Shown here: positions 41,060 to 48,735 of the stretch, piece by piece
Numbering within the stretch: the first letter of the stretch is position 1
Layout: the number at the start of each line of letters is the position of its first letter
Assembly: GCA_009380095.1 (NCBI GenBank)
Contig: WHSL01000012.1
Location: 1-54,922 of the forward strand
Length of the DNA stretch: 54,922 bases
Direction: 5' to 3'
DNA from: Streptosporangiales bacterium
Lineage (GTDB): Bacteria; Actinomycetota; Actinomycetes; Streptosporangiales; Streptosporangiaceae
Translations under genes and position numbers: made by a program
Notes under the pieces: model-generated
What the model saw: only the letters and a program-made list of their open reading frames with translations
The model's database searches: none
What the model was told of the DNA's origin: nothing

Positions 41060-41932
41060 CTAACGGGCCACCCAGTCCAAGATCAGGCGGTTGACCGCTT
41101 TGGCACGTTCCAGGTGCAGGAAATGGCCGGCGTCCGGCACGACCTCCACCCGCGACCCCGGGCCCAGGTGCGCCCCGGCGTCCTCGGTGAGCCCGACGCC
41201 CAGGCAGCCGTCGTCCCGTCCGTGCAGGTAGAGCAGGGGTACGTCCGGCACCTGCGAGGCCGCGGCCTGGGCGCGCTCGTACGCCGGGTTGGGCGGCGTG
41301 GCGCCGAACATCGCCCGGTAGTAGCCCAGTGCGGCGCCGAGGTTGGCGGGCTCGCGCAGCGCCGCCTTCACGTACGCGACGTCCTCGCGCGCGTCGTAGC
41401 CCGGGGACCAGTCCCGCCACAGGCCGTCGATGAACGCCATGTCGTCCGCGGTGACCGCGATCTCGGCCAGCGGGGTCTGGAACACGAACATGTAGAAGGA
41501 GCGCTTGAGCAGCTCGTAGGTGAGGAAGCCGGTCATCAGCGAGACGGGCGGCGGGACCGCCATGGTCACCGCGCGGCGCCACCGGCGCGGCTCCAGGGCC
41601 GCCGCCGCGTAGGTGGCGGTCGCGCCCCAGTCGTGCCCGATGAGCACGGCGTCGCCGTCGCCGCCGAACGCCTCGTGCAGCGCGACCGCGTCCGTGCCCA
41701 GCGCGCCCGTCTGGTACGTGGCGTCCTCCGGCACCGCGGTGGGCGCGTACCCGCGCATGAACGGCGCGACGGCGCGGTAGCCGGCCGCCGCCAGCTCGGG
41801 CAGCAGGTGCCGGAACGTGTACGCCGTGTCCGGGAAGCCGTGCAGGCAGAGCGCCAGCGGGCCGGTGTCGCCCGCCGCCAGATACCCGAACTCGACGCCG
41901 CCCGCCGTGATGGTGCGGATGTCACTCGTCAT
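41060..41932 (-). CDS. alpha/beta hydrolase (epoxide-hydrolase/dehalogenase-like)
   Basis: A 290-aa alpha/beta-fold hydrolase. The oxyanion motif is HGFPDTAYTFRHL, the nucleophile elbow is GHDWGA (Asp nucleophile, as in epoxide hydrolases and haloalkane dehalogenases), a cap domain follows, and the catalytic His lies in DAGHFLHLERA. An Asp nucleophile makes epoxide or C-X hydrolysis more likely than ester hydrolysis. It is upstream of and codirectional with the P450 genes; opening an epoxide made by a P450 is a reasonable guess. Confidence 0.9.
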   Translation of the reverse strand: MTSDIRTITAGGVEFGYLAAGDTGPLALCLHGFPDTAYTFRHLLPELAAAGYRAVAPFMRGYAPTAVPEDATYQTGALGTDAVALHEAFGGDGDAVLIGHDWGATATYAAAALEPRRWRRAVTMAVPPPVSLMTGFLTYELLKRSFYMFVFQTPLAEIAVTADDMAFIDGLWRDWSPGYDAREDVAYVKAALREPANLGAALGYYRAMFGATPPNPAYERAQAAASQVPDVPLLYLHGRDDGCLGVGLTEDAGAHLGPGSRVEVVPDAGHFLHLERAKAVNRLILDWVAR

Positions 41933-41983
41933 GGCGGGGACCGTAACACCATCGGTGTCACGATCCCAGGGTGCGGTCCTGCG

Positions 41984-42403
41984 CTACTCCGGAAGATCAT
42001 CGAGGGCGCGGAGCGTGGGGACGAGGTCGGCGGAGGGGACCAGCTGCGCGGTCAGCGCCGCCGTGTACGCCCCCAGCAGGTGCAGCACGGTGGTGGTGTC
42101 CGCCGCCCCCCGGGGGTCGTCCGGCCCGGCCTCGTCGAGCGCGGTCAGCACCGCCAGCTCGTACTCCGGCTCCAGCAGCCCGGCCACCCGGTGCGCGATG
42201 GCCTCGCGGGCCTGCTCGGGAGTGATCTTCAGGCCGGCCTCGGCGAACCGCAGGGTCAGGAACGCGGACAGCGTCTTCAGCTCGGAGGCGACCCGTTCCG
42301 CCTGGTCCGGCGGCAGGGCCGCCACCAGTTCGGCCACCCGTGGCGAACGCTCGGCGTACGCCACGGCCAGCTCGATGGCGGCGGCCCTGGACGAGTTGCT
42401 CAT
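41984..42403 (-). CDS. conserved-looking hypothetical helical protein
   Basis: A 139-aa, mostly helical protein, Ala/Leu-rich, without TM helices or known motifs (starts MSNSSRAAAIELAVAYAERSPRV). ATG 42403 has TGGAGG close upstream. It lies 49 nt after tmsB, separated by a strong hairpin, on the same strand. A link to fatty-acid methylation is possible only by position. Confidence 0.7.
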   Translation of the reverse strand: MSNSSRAAAIELAVAYAERSPRVAELVAALPPDQAERVASELKTLSAFLTLRFAEAGLKITPEQAREAIAHRVAGLLEPEYELAVLTALDEAGPDDPRGAADTTTVLHLLGAYTAALTAQLVPSADLVPTLRALDDLPE

Positions 42404-42422
42404 GCCTCCACTATGCCGGGCT

Positions 42423-42443
42423 CCCCCCGCGGGACGCGGGGGG
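42423..42443 (-). terminator. GC hairpin after tmsB
   Basis: CCCCCCGC (42423-42430) and GCGGGGGG (42436-42443) with a 5-nt loop form a very stable stem 10 nt beyond the tmsB stop. No U-tract; may end or stabilise the tmsAB transcript. Confidence 0.5.
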
Positions 42444-42452
42444 GGACCCGCC

Positions 42453-43724
42453 CTACACCGGGAACGGAGGCTCGAACGCGGGACGCAGCGGCATGCCGGA
42501 CTCGCCCTTGTCGCCGAGCCGGACCCCGAGCACCTGGTGCAGCTGCACCACGTTGTGCTCGAAGCCGAGCCGGCAGCCCGCCATGTAGAGCCGCCACACC
42601 CGGGCGGTGCCCTGCCCCACCTCGGCGACGGCCTCGTCCCAGTTGGCGTCGAGGTTGGCGCACCACGCGGTGAGCGTCTTGGCGTAGTGCTCGCGCAGGT
42701 TCTCCTCGTGCCGGATCTCGAAGCCGTGGTCGTTCATCGTGGAGATGATGTGCCCCGGCCCCTCCAGCTCGCCGTCCGGGAAGACGTACCGGTTGATCAC
42801 GCCGTCCTTGTTGATGGACTTTTCCTTGTTGGTCGGCCGGGTGATGCAGTGGTTGAGCAGCCGCCCTTCCGGCTTGAGCTTCGCGCGCAGACTCTCGAAG
42901 TACGACGGCAGGTTGGCCTTGCCGATGTGCTCGGTGAGGCCGATCGAGCTGACCGCGTCGTACTCCCCGTCCGGCACGTCCCGGTAGTCGAGGTGCCGTA
43001 CCTCGGCCAGCTCGGACAGACCGGCCTCGGCGATGGCCTTGTTGGCCCATTCGGCCTGCTGCTTGGAGAGCGTCACGCCGAGCGCCCGTACGCCGTAGTG
43101 CTTCGCGGCGTGCATGACCATGCCGCCCCAGCCGCACCCCACGTCGAGCAGCCGCATGCCCTCGTGCAGCCCGAGCTTCCGGGCCACCAGGTCGAACTTG
43201 TGGGACTGGGCCTCCTCCAGAGTGGCGTCCTCGCTCGGGTACGCCGCGCAGGTGTAGGCCATGGACGGGCCGAGCACCAGCTCATAGAAGCGGTTCGACA
43301 CGTCGTAGTGGTGCGAGATCACCTCGGCGTCGCGGCCCTTGGTGTGCCGCCACAGCCCCCGGGTGAGCAGCCGCTGCGGCCGCATCTCCTGCGGCGGTGG
43401 TGGCACCCGGTTGACGATCTTCACCCAGCCCACTTCTCTGATGATCTTTAGTCGGTCCGCCCAGGACACGTCGCCGAGCGCCATGTCCGACATCCGAGCG
43501 AGGGTGGTGTACATGTCACCCTCGATGTCGAGCGCGCCGGCCACGTACGCGCGGGCGAGCCCCAGCGCGCCCGGCGCCTGGGCCAGATAGTTGACCGCGA
43601 GTGGAGTCTTCACCACCACGGACAGCTCCGCACCGGACCGACCGGCCCGGCTTCCGTCGTAGGCGCGGAACTCCACGGGCGCGTCGGGCCCGGCGACCCG
43701 CTCGAACACCTCCGCCAGCCGCAT
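42453..43724 (-). CDS. tmsB: SAM-dependent fatty-acyl methyltransferase (CFA-synthase family), 10-methylene step
   Basis: A 423-aa cyclopropane-synthase-family enzyme. The helical N-terminal domain is followed by ISHHYDVSNRFYELVLGPSMAYTCAAY, the SAM-binding GxGxG LLDVGCGWGGM, and the C-terminal lipid-binding part including GHIISTMNDHGFEIRHEENLREHY. With the FAD oxidoreductase upstream it matches the tmsB/bfaB-tmsA/bfaA pair of actinomycetes. There the methyltransferase adds a methylene to C10 of an oleoyl phospholipid and the partner reduces it to 10-methylstearate (tuberculostearic acid). ATG 43724 follows GAGAAGG. It acts at the membrane surface. Confidence 0.85.
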   Translation of the reverse strand: MRLAEVFERVAGPDAPVEFRAYDGSRAGRSGAELSVVVKTPLAVNYLAQAPGALGLARAYVAGALDIEGDMYTTLARMSDMALGDVSWADRLKIIREVGWVKIVNRVPPPPQEMRPQRLLTRGLWRHTKGRDAEVISHHYDVSNRFYELVLGPSMAYTCAAYPSEDATLEEAQSHKFDLVARKLGLHEGMRLLDVGCGWGGMVMHAAKHYGVRALGVTLSKQQAEWANKAIAEAGLSELAEVRHLDYRDVPDGEYDAVSSIGLTEHIGKANLPSYFESLRAKLKPEGRLLNHCITRPTNKEKSINKDGVINRYVFPDGELEGPGHIISTMNDHGFEIRHEENLREHYAKTLTAWCANLDANWDEAVAEVGQGTARVWRLYMAGCRLGFEHNVVQLHQVLGVRLGDKGESGMPLRPAFEPPFPV

Positions 43725-43842
43725 TGCCTTCTCCTCTCCCCTGCCACGGGCTCCGGCGACCCCCCACGTCACGGCCGGTCGCGGCTGCTTGCAACCCTTC
43801 CCCGCCGGCAGGCCGTCTTCACGGCCGGGGGCATGCGGTGGG

Positions 43843-45249
43843 TCAGCGGTTCCCTACGCACTTGGCGTAGAGGTCAAGCAGCCGGCCGTCGGGGTCGTGG
43901 GCCCGCTTGAGTTCTCGGTAGGCGTCGCCGTTGTAGTGACGCCAGAATTCGTCCTCGGTATAGAAGGCCTCGGAGTAGAGGGACTTGTGCCCGCCCAGCC
44001 CCGTCACCGCGTCCTCGACGAGCCGGTTGTGGTGGCCCGGCCGCAGGCCGTGGCGGGTGGGCACGGTGCCCCAGAACCCGAAGTTCACATAGAGCCGCCC
44101 CGACTCCAGCGGGTAGAGCGGCCATGGCTTCCCGCCGTCGGCGGCGGGTTCGCGTACGCGCAGCGGGCACATCCAGATCGGCGTCATGCCGATCTCGCGG
44201 TGGAAGAACTCCAGGAACTCCGCCCCGCGCTCCACCGGGACCTCGATGTCCTGGATGACGGGCTCGTTGGGCGGGTTTCCCTTGCGCCGCTCCAGGCGGT
44301 CCGTGAGGCCGTACCTGCGGTCCAGGGCGACCAGCCTGCGGTAGACGTCCGAACGCTGGTAGCGCTTCGGCCAGACGGCCCGTACGGCGGGGTGCTGCAC
44401 GCCGAACGCGCGGGAGCACCAGAACCAGTCGGTGTCCCAGCGCCAGAGGTAGTCGCGGACGGTCAGGTAGTCGCCCGGGCCCTTGCCGCTGTACCGCGGG
44501 ATGGACTTGTAGTAGATCTGCCGGCCCGTGTAGTCGCTGGTGAACGGGGCGCGGTCGGTGAAGGCGCCGAGCGTGAGGTAGAGCTCGTCCGGACCGAAGA
44601 CCGTGCCGTCGACGAAGTCCACGTGGCGGCCCTCGTACTCGCCGTCGGCGCAGATCTCTTCCGCGGCCCGCATGCATTCGGCCGCGTCGGCGAACCTGAT
44701 GTGGCGCAGGTGGACGTACGGCTTCACCGGCGCGAGCTCGATGCGCAGGCGCAGGCTGTAGCCGAGGGTGCCGTAGGAGTTCGGGAAGCCGTAGAACAGG
44801 TCGCGGTGCTCGCCCTCGCGGCTCGCGACCACGACGTCGCCGGAGCCGGTGAGGATCTCCAGCTCCTGGACGGACTCGTGCGGCAGGCCGTCGCGGAACG
44901 AGCTCGACTCGATGCCCAGGCCGGTGACCGCGCCGCCCAGCGTGATCGTCTTCAGCTGCGGGACGACCAACGGCATCAGGCCGTGCGGGAGGGTGGCGTC
45001 GACCAGGTCCTCGTACGTGGTCATGCCGCCGACCTCGGCGGTGCGCGTCTTCGGGTCGACGCTGAGCACGTGGTCGAAGGCGGAGACGTCCAGCCTTGCC
45101 GTGCGCGCGTCGTCGCGGAAGCGGAAGAGGTTGGAGGTGCGCTTCGCCAGCCGCACGGGGGCGTCGTGCGGGAGCGCGGCATACTGCCGGCGGAGCTCCT
45201 CGACGGCGCGACGGTGGACGGTGAGCTGATCGACGGCCAGGCGGTTCAC
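43843..45249 (-). CDS. tmsA: FAD-linked oxidoreductase, 10-methylene-to-10-methyl reductase
   Basis: A 468-aa PCMH-type (FAD_binding_4) flavoprotein with FRFRDDARTARLDVSAFDHVL, TAEVGGMTTYEDLVDATLPHGLMPLVVPQLKTITLGGAVTG and a long C-terminal domain resembling DHCR24-like reductases. Adjacent to and codirectional with tmsB, it is the expected NADPH-dependent reductase that completes 10-methyl fatty acids. GTG 45249 (VNRLAVDQLTV) fits the family start; no ribosome site is visible, and a TTGACT at about 45285 may be its -35, so it could be near-leaderless. Confidence 0.82.
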   Translation of the reverse strand: MNRLAVDQLTVHRRAVEELRRQYAALPHDAPVRLAKRTSNLFRFRDDARTARLDVSAFDHVLSVDPKTRTAEVGGMTTYEDLVDATLPHGLMPLVVPQLKTITLGGAVTGLGIESSSFRDGLPHESVQELEILTGSGDVVVASREGEHRDLFYGFPNSYGTLGYSLRLRIELAPVKPYVHLRHIRFADAAECMRAAEEICADGEYEGRHVDFVDGTVFGPDELYLTLGAFTDRAPFTSDYTGRQIYYKSIPRYSGKGPGDYLTVRDYLWRWDTDWFWCSRAFGVQHPAVRAVWPKRYQRSDVYRRLVALDRRYGLTDRLERRKGNPPNEPVIQDIEVPVERGAEFLEFFHREIGMTPIWMCPLRVREPAADGGKPWPLYPLESGRLYVNFGFWGTVPTRHGLRPGHHNRLVEDAVTGLGGHKSLYSEAFYTEDEFWRHYNGDAYRELKRAHDPDGRLLDLYAKCVGNR

Positions 45250-45951
45250 GTCTTGACACGGTAAACCCCCGCCAGGCCCGGAGCCAGTCAACGCGCCCGG
45301 GGACATATGTAGACACCACATGAATTACCTCACGGTTCTCCCTGGGAATAACCCACGGCCGGAACCGGCCGCGCCTCGCGCCCCCCCTCCGCCCCCGAAT
45401 CCGGGCCCGACTCCGCCCGCCGAGACTGGTTCGCCGCAGCCGTCGGTGGAGGCAGGGGTGGGTCCCCGTCGGGCCGCCGGGAAAGGGGGGCGCCTCCCCG
45501 TGCGTGGTGAGGCACAGCGCGTGTTCGAGAGGAGTGGGGGTTACTGGCGTGGACGTCGGGGGGTCGGAGTGCGTGGGAGCGGCGACGGATGGTCGTCTCC
45601 GGGCGGAGCCGGGCGGAGCACGGCGGAGCACGGCGTCCCCTCCGGGCGGAGCACGGCGCTGGGCGGAGCACGGCGCTGGGCGGAGCACGCCCCTCCGGGC
45701 GGTGGCAGACGCCGCGCAAGTCCCTGCGGGCGGATGGGATCAGGGGGCGTTACCGACGGGGTGGCGGGTGTGGGTGGGCGGAAGTGGTTCACCGCCCTCG
45801 GCCGCCGACACCGGGCAGAGGCTTCCCGGCGGGGTCACGAGTGGAGTGGGGTGGGCGGAAGTGGTTCACCGCCCTCGGCGGCCGGCGGCGGGCAGAGGTT
45901 TCCCGGCGGGGTGGCGGATGGGGGTGGGGTCGGCGGAATAGGCTGCGTGGC
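45250..45951. other. 702-bp non-coding, repeat-rich stretch
   Basis: No gene is supported here on either strand; open frames across it are low-complexity. It holds the divergent promoters of tmsA and the racemase-like gene. Repeats of GGGCGGAGCACGGCGCT-type words occupy about 45600-45710, and a 77-bp-period direct repeat occupies 45774-45912. Confidence 0.7.
45774..45912. repeat. 77-bp-period direct repeat before the racemase gene
   Basis: Copies at 45774-45835 and 45851-45912 share an identical opening beginning GTGGGCGGAAGTGGTTCACC for 29 nt, a diverged 10-nt middle, and a nearly identical GGGCAGAGG(C/T)TTCCCGGCGGGGT end. Part of a third copy (GGGGTGGCGG...GTGGGCGG) lies just before the first. 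The repeats end about 40 bp before the GTG. Confidence 0.75.
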
Positions 45952-46767
45952 GTGCGGATCGCTGTGATCGACTCCGGGCTGGGGCTGCTGTCCACCGCCG
46001 CCGCGCTGCGCCGGGCGTGTCCCGAGGCCGGCCTCGTGCTGTCCATGGATCCCGACGGGATGCCGTGGGGGCCCCGGCCCTCCTCGGAGATCGTCGAGCT
46101 GGCGCTGAAGGGGGCGCGGGCGGCGGCCGCGTACACGCCCGACGTGCTCGTCGTCGCCTGCAACACCGCGTCGGTGCACGCGCTGGGCCGGCTACGGGCG
46201 GAGTTCGAGCCGGACGTGCCGGTGATCGGGACGGTCCCAGCGATCAAGCCCGCCGCCGCGACGGGCGGGCCCGTCGCAGTCTGGGCGACGGTGGCGACGA
46301 CCGGGAGCGCGTATCAGCGCGACCTGATCGCCCGGTTCGCCTCGGGGGTCGAGGTGACCCCGGTGGCGTGTCCCGGGCTGGCCGAGGCGCTGGAGCGCGG
46401 CGCGCGGCCGGAGATCGCCACAGCCCTGGAGCGGGCGGCCGCAGCCACACCGGAGTCCGCACGCGCCGTGGTGCTCGGCTGCACCCACTACGACCTCGTC
46501 GCCAACGAGATCGCCGCCCTACTCCCCGGACACCCCCACCTCTTCACCGCCGCCGAAGCCGTCGCCACCCAAACCCTCCGCCGCGCCACCACCACCGCGC
46601 CCGGCTCCGCGCTGGAGGCGGCCGCAACGCCATCGGTATCGGCATCCGCGTCGGCATCCGCGTCCGAGGCGGACACCCGCGGCGACCTGATCATCCTGAC
46701 CAGCGGCCGCCCCGGCGCCCTGCCTCCCGTGACCCTCGACTACCCAGCCGGACGAGAACTCGCCTGA
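45952..46767 (+). CDS. Asp/Glu racemase family protein (MurI-like)
   Basis: A 271-aa racemase-fold protein. DSGLGLL occupies the place of the MurI DSGVGGL. The two catalytic cysteines are in ACNTAS (about residue 68) and GCTHYDL (about residue 177). Both acid/base cysteines are present, so amino-acid racemase activity is likely, but several glutamate-racemase positions differ and the true murI may lie elsewhere. The C-terminal linker contains SASASASASEAD, a simple-sequence expansion. The GTG at 45952 matches the family start; no clear ribosome site. Confidence 0.75.
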   Translation: MRIAVIDSGLGLLSTAAALRRACPEAGLVLSMDPDGMPWGPRPSSEIVELALKGARAAAAYTPDVLVVACNTASVHALGRLRAEFEPDVPVIGTVPAIKPAAATGGPVAVWATVATTGSAYQRDLIARFASGVEVTPVACPGLAEALERGARPEIATALERAAAATPESARAVVLGCTHYDLVANEIAALLPGHPHLFTAAEAVATQTLRRATTTAPGSALEAAATPSVSASASASASEADTRGDLIILTSGRPGALPPVTLDYPAGRELA

Positions 46768-46945
46768 CCGACCACCACCAACACCATCCGGGCAGGCCAG
46801 CCCTCTGGCGCCCGGCCGCGGCGGCGTGCCGGCGGGGGCGTCGAGCCGGTCGGGGCGCCGATGGGAGCCGCGTACCGGCTGCCCCGCGGGGGCGTGCTGG
46901 CGGGGTGGCGGGGCGGGGTGGGGGTCGGTTGGCGGGCGGGGGCCG

Positions 46946-48502
46946 TTAGATCGCGGTGGTGGCGGGGTTGGGGCGGGGGTCGGGGATGGGGGTCCAGCGG
47001 CCGTCGATTACGGCGTAGTCCCAGTCGGGGGCGGTGGTGGCGAGGCGGCGTAGGGCGGAGACCAGGCGGGCGACGTGCTCGGGGCGGGTGCCGGCGCCGA
47101 GGCTGGCGCGGACCGCCGCGCCCGTGCCCTCCGGGAGCAGTCCGCGGGTGAGCGGGTGCGCGCAGAACAGTCCGTCTCGGACGCCGATGCCGTACTCCGC
47201 GGACAGCACCGCGGCGAGCCGTCCCGCCTCCCAGCCGTCCAGGGTGAACGCCACGATGCCGACCCGCGCCGCGTCCGGGCCGAACAGCCGAAGTTCGCGC
47301 AGCCCGGGGACGGTGGCCAGCCCCTCGCGGAGGCTGCGCAGCAGCCGTCCCTCGGCGGCGCGCAGCTCGGCGAAGTCGCGCTGCAGGGCCGTACAGGCCG
47401 CGGCGATGGCGACCGCGCCGAGCACGTTGGGACTGCCCGCCTCATGCCGCGCCTCGGGATCCGCCGCCCACTCCACCCCAAGCCTCCCGCCGGCCCCGGC
47501 CTCAGCCGCTGGAAGCGCGCCGGCCTCGACCTCGGCCGCGAGGGTCGCGTCGGCCCCCGCGGCCGGGGTCGCGCCGGCCTCGGCCGCGGGGATCGCGCCG
47601 GCCCCCGCCGCAGGGGTCGCGCCGACTCCGGCCGCATGGGACGCACCGGCTCCGCCCGCAGAGGGCGCGGTGCGGGTGACGGAGCGGGTGGCGCCGCCGC
47701 CGTGGAGGTACGGGTCCGCGGCCGCGAGCCAGTCGGCGCGTCCGGCGAGGACACCGGCGCCGAACGGCGCGTACAGCTTGTGGCCGGAGAACGCCAGGTA
47801 GTCGATGCCGGTACCGGCCAGGTCGACCCGCCGGTGCGGTACGAGCTGCGCCGCGTCCACCGCGATCCGCGCGCCGTACGCGTGCGCCACCTCGGTGAGC
47901 TCCTGCACCGGCCACAGCTCGCCGGTGACGTTGGACGCACCGGTCACGCAGAGCAGCCGGGGGCCGGCGGGCGCGGAGCGGAGCGCGTCCGCGGCCGCCT
48001 CCACCGCCGCGCGCGGCGAGTCCGGCAGCGGCAGCCGTACGGTCCGCGCGGCCGCGTCCCACGGCAGCAGGTTGGCGTGGTGCTCGGCGTCGAAGACGAC
48101 CACGGTGCACCCGTCGGGCAGCGCCCGGGCGAGCAGGTTGAGGCCGTCCGTGGTGTTCCGCGTGAAGATCACCGCGTCGTCCGCGCGGCAGCCGAGGAAG
48201 CCGGCCACCACCGCGCGGGCACGGCCGTACACCCGCGTGCTCACCTGGGAGGCGAAACCCGCCCCCCGGTGCACGCTGGCGTACCAGGGCAGCGCCGCCT
48301 CGACCGCCTCGCGGACGGCCTCCAGCGCGGGCGCGCTCGCCGCGTAGTCGAAGTTGGCGTACCCCACCCACTCGCCGTTGACCAGCGGAACCTTGAGGTC
48401 GGCGCCGACCACGGCGGTCGCGTGGTCAGCGGGCTGCGGCGCGGCGGCCTGACGGGCGGAACGGACGGTGGATGACTCGACGAGAGCCGGCAACCGGGAC
48501 AC
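46946..48502 (-). CDS. class V aminotransferase / cysteine-desulfurase-like, SAM-riboswitch controlled
   Basis: A 518-aa PLP enzyme of the NifS/CsdA fold. It has NFDYAASAPALEAV, a FTRNTTDGLNLLA contact, DAEHHANLLPW, VDAAQLVPH, and the Schiff-base lysine in AFSGHKLYAPFG; EAGSPNVLGAVAIAAAC follows. Between the last two motifs an Ala/Gly/Pro-rich insert of about 60 residues (repeats such as AGATPAAGA) enlarges the normal ~450-aa protein. GTG 48502 is given; TTG 48493 is better spaced from GGAGGT. It is preceded by a SAM-IV riboswitch, so it is repressed by S-adenosylmethionine, which points to sulfur amino-acid metabolism rather than Fe-S assembly. Confidence 0.85.
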   Translation of the reverse strand: MSRLPALVESSTVRSARQAAAPQPADHATAVVGADLKVPLVNGEWVGYANFDYAASAPALEAVREAVEAALPWYASVHRGAGFASQVSTRVYGRARAVVAGFLGCRADDAVIFTRNTTDGLNLLARALPDGCTVVVFDAEHHANLLPWDAAARTVRLPLPDSPRAAVEAAADALRSAPAGPRLLCVTGASNVTGELWPVQELTEVAHAYGARIAVDAAQLVPHRRVDLAGTGIDYLAFSGHKLYAPFGAGVLAGRADWLAAADPYLHGGGATRSVTRTAPSAGGAGASHAAGVGATPAAGAGAIPAAEAGATPAAGADATLAAEVEAGALPAAEAGAGGRLGVEWAADPEARHEAGSPNVLGAVAIAAACTALQRDFAELRAAEGRLLRSLREGLATVPGLRELRLFGPDAARVGIVAFTLDGWEAGRLAAVLSAEYGIGVRDGLFCAHPLTRGLLPEGTGAAVRASLGAGTRPEHVARLVSALRRLATTAPDWDYAVIDGRWTPIPDPRPNPATTAI

Positions 48503-48577
48503 CTCCGGAGGGTCGGGGACCCCCAGGTAGGTGTGCTGCGGAGGGTCCGCGCTTGCCGCGCACGGTCGTGTCGCGGC

Positions 48578-48660
48578 CCGGTCGTCACCCGGGGCACCCC
48601 ACCGCGGAGCGAGGGTTGCCGGCCAGCAAGCCGGGGCTTGACGCTGGCACTCATGACCTG
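48578..48660 (-). ncRNA. SAM-IV riboswitch aptamer
   Basis: On the minus strand the RNA begins CAGGTCATGAGTGCCAGCG and continues with CAAGCCCCGGCTTGCTGGCC, CGGCAACCCTC, CGCGGTGGGGTGCCCCGGG and closes TGACGACC. This order is the SAM-IV consensus known from actinomycetes. The predicted transcription start coincides with its first base. The 75 nt between aptamer and start codon contain two GACCCTCCG words, either of which can pair with the GGAGG ribosome site, so translational control is likely. Confidence 0.88.
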
Positions 48661-48666
48661 TCGCAG

Positions 48667-48696
48667 AGATTAGCGCATCCGCCCGATCTCGCCCAA
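48667..48696 (-). promoter_or_regulatory. promoter of the SAM-IV riboswitch transcript
   Basis: -35 TTGGGC (48691-48696), 18-bp spacer, -10 TAATCT (48667-48672). The start is predicted at 48660, the first base of the aptamer. Confidence 0.65.
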
Positions 48697-48735
48697 CCCA
48701 CCCCGGAACCCTCCGGCAACCGAAGAGCCGCGAGG

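Noticed and set aside
38462-42673. A 1403-codon open frame on the plus strand opposite the P450 genes, and similar giant frames at 6351-9299 and 13487-15979
   Set aside because: They are antisense to well-supported genes, have composition typical of GC-rich shadow frames (Arg/Val/His/Gly-rich) and show no domains or starts.
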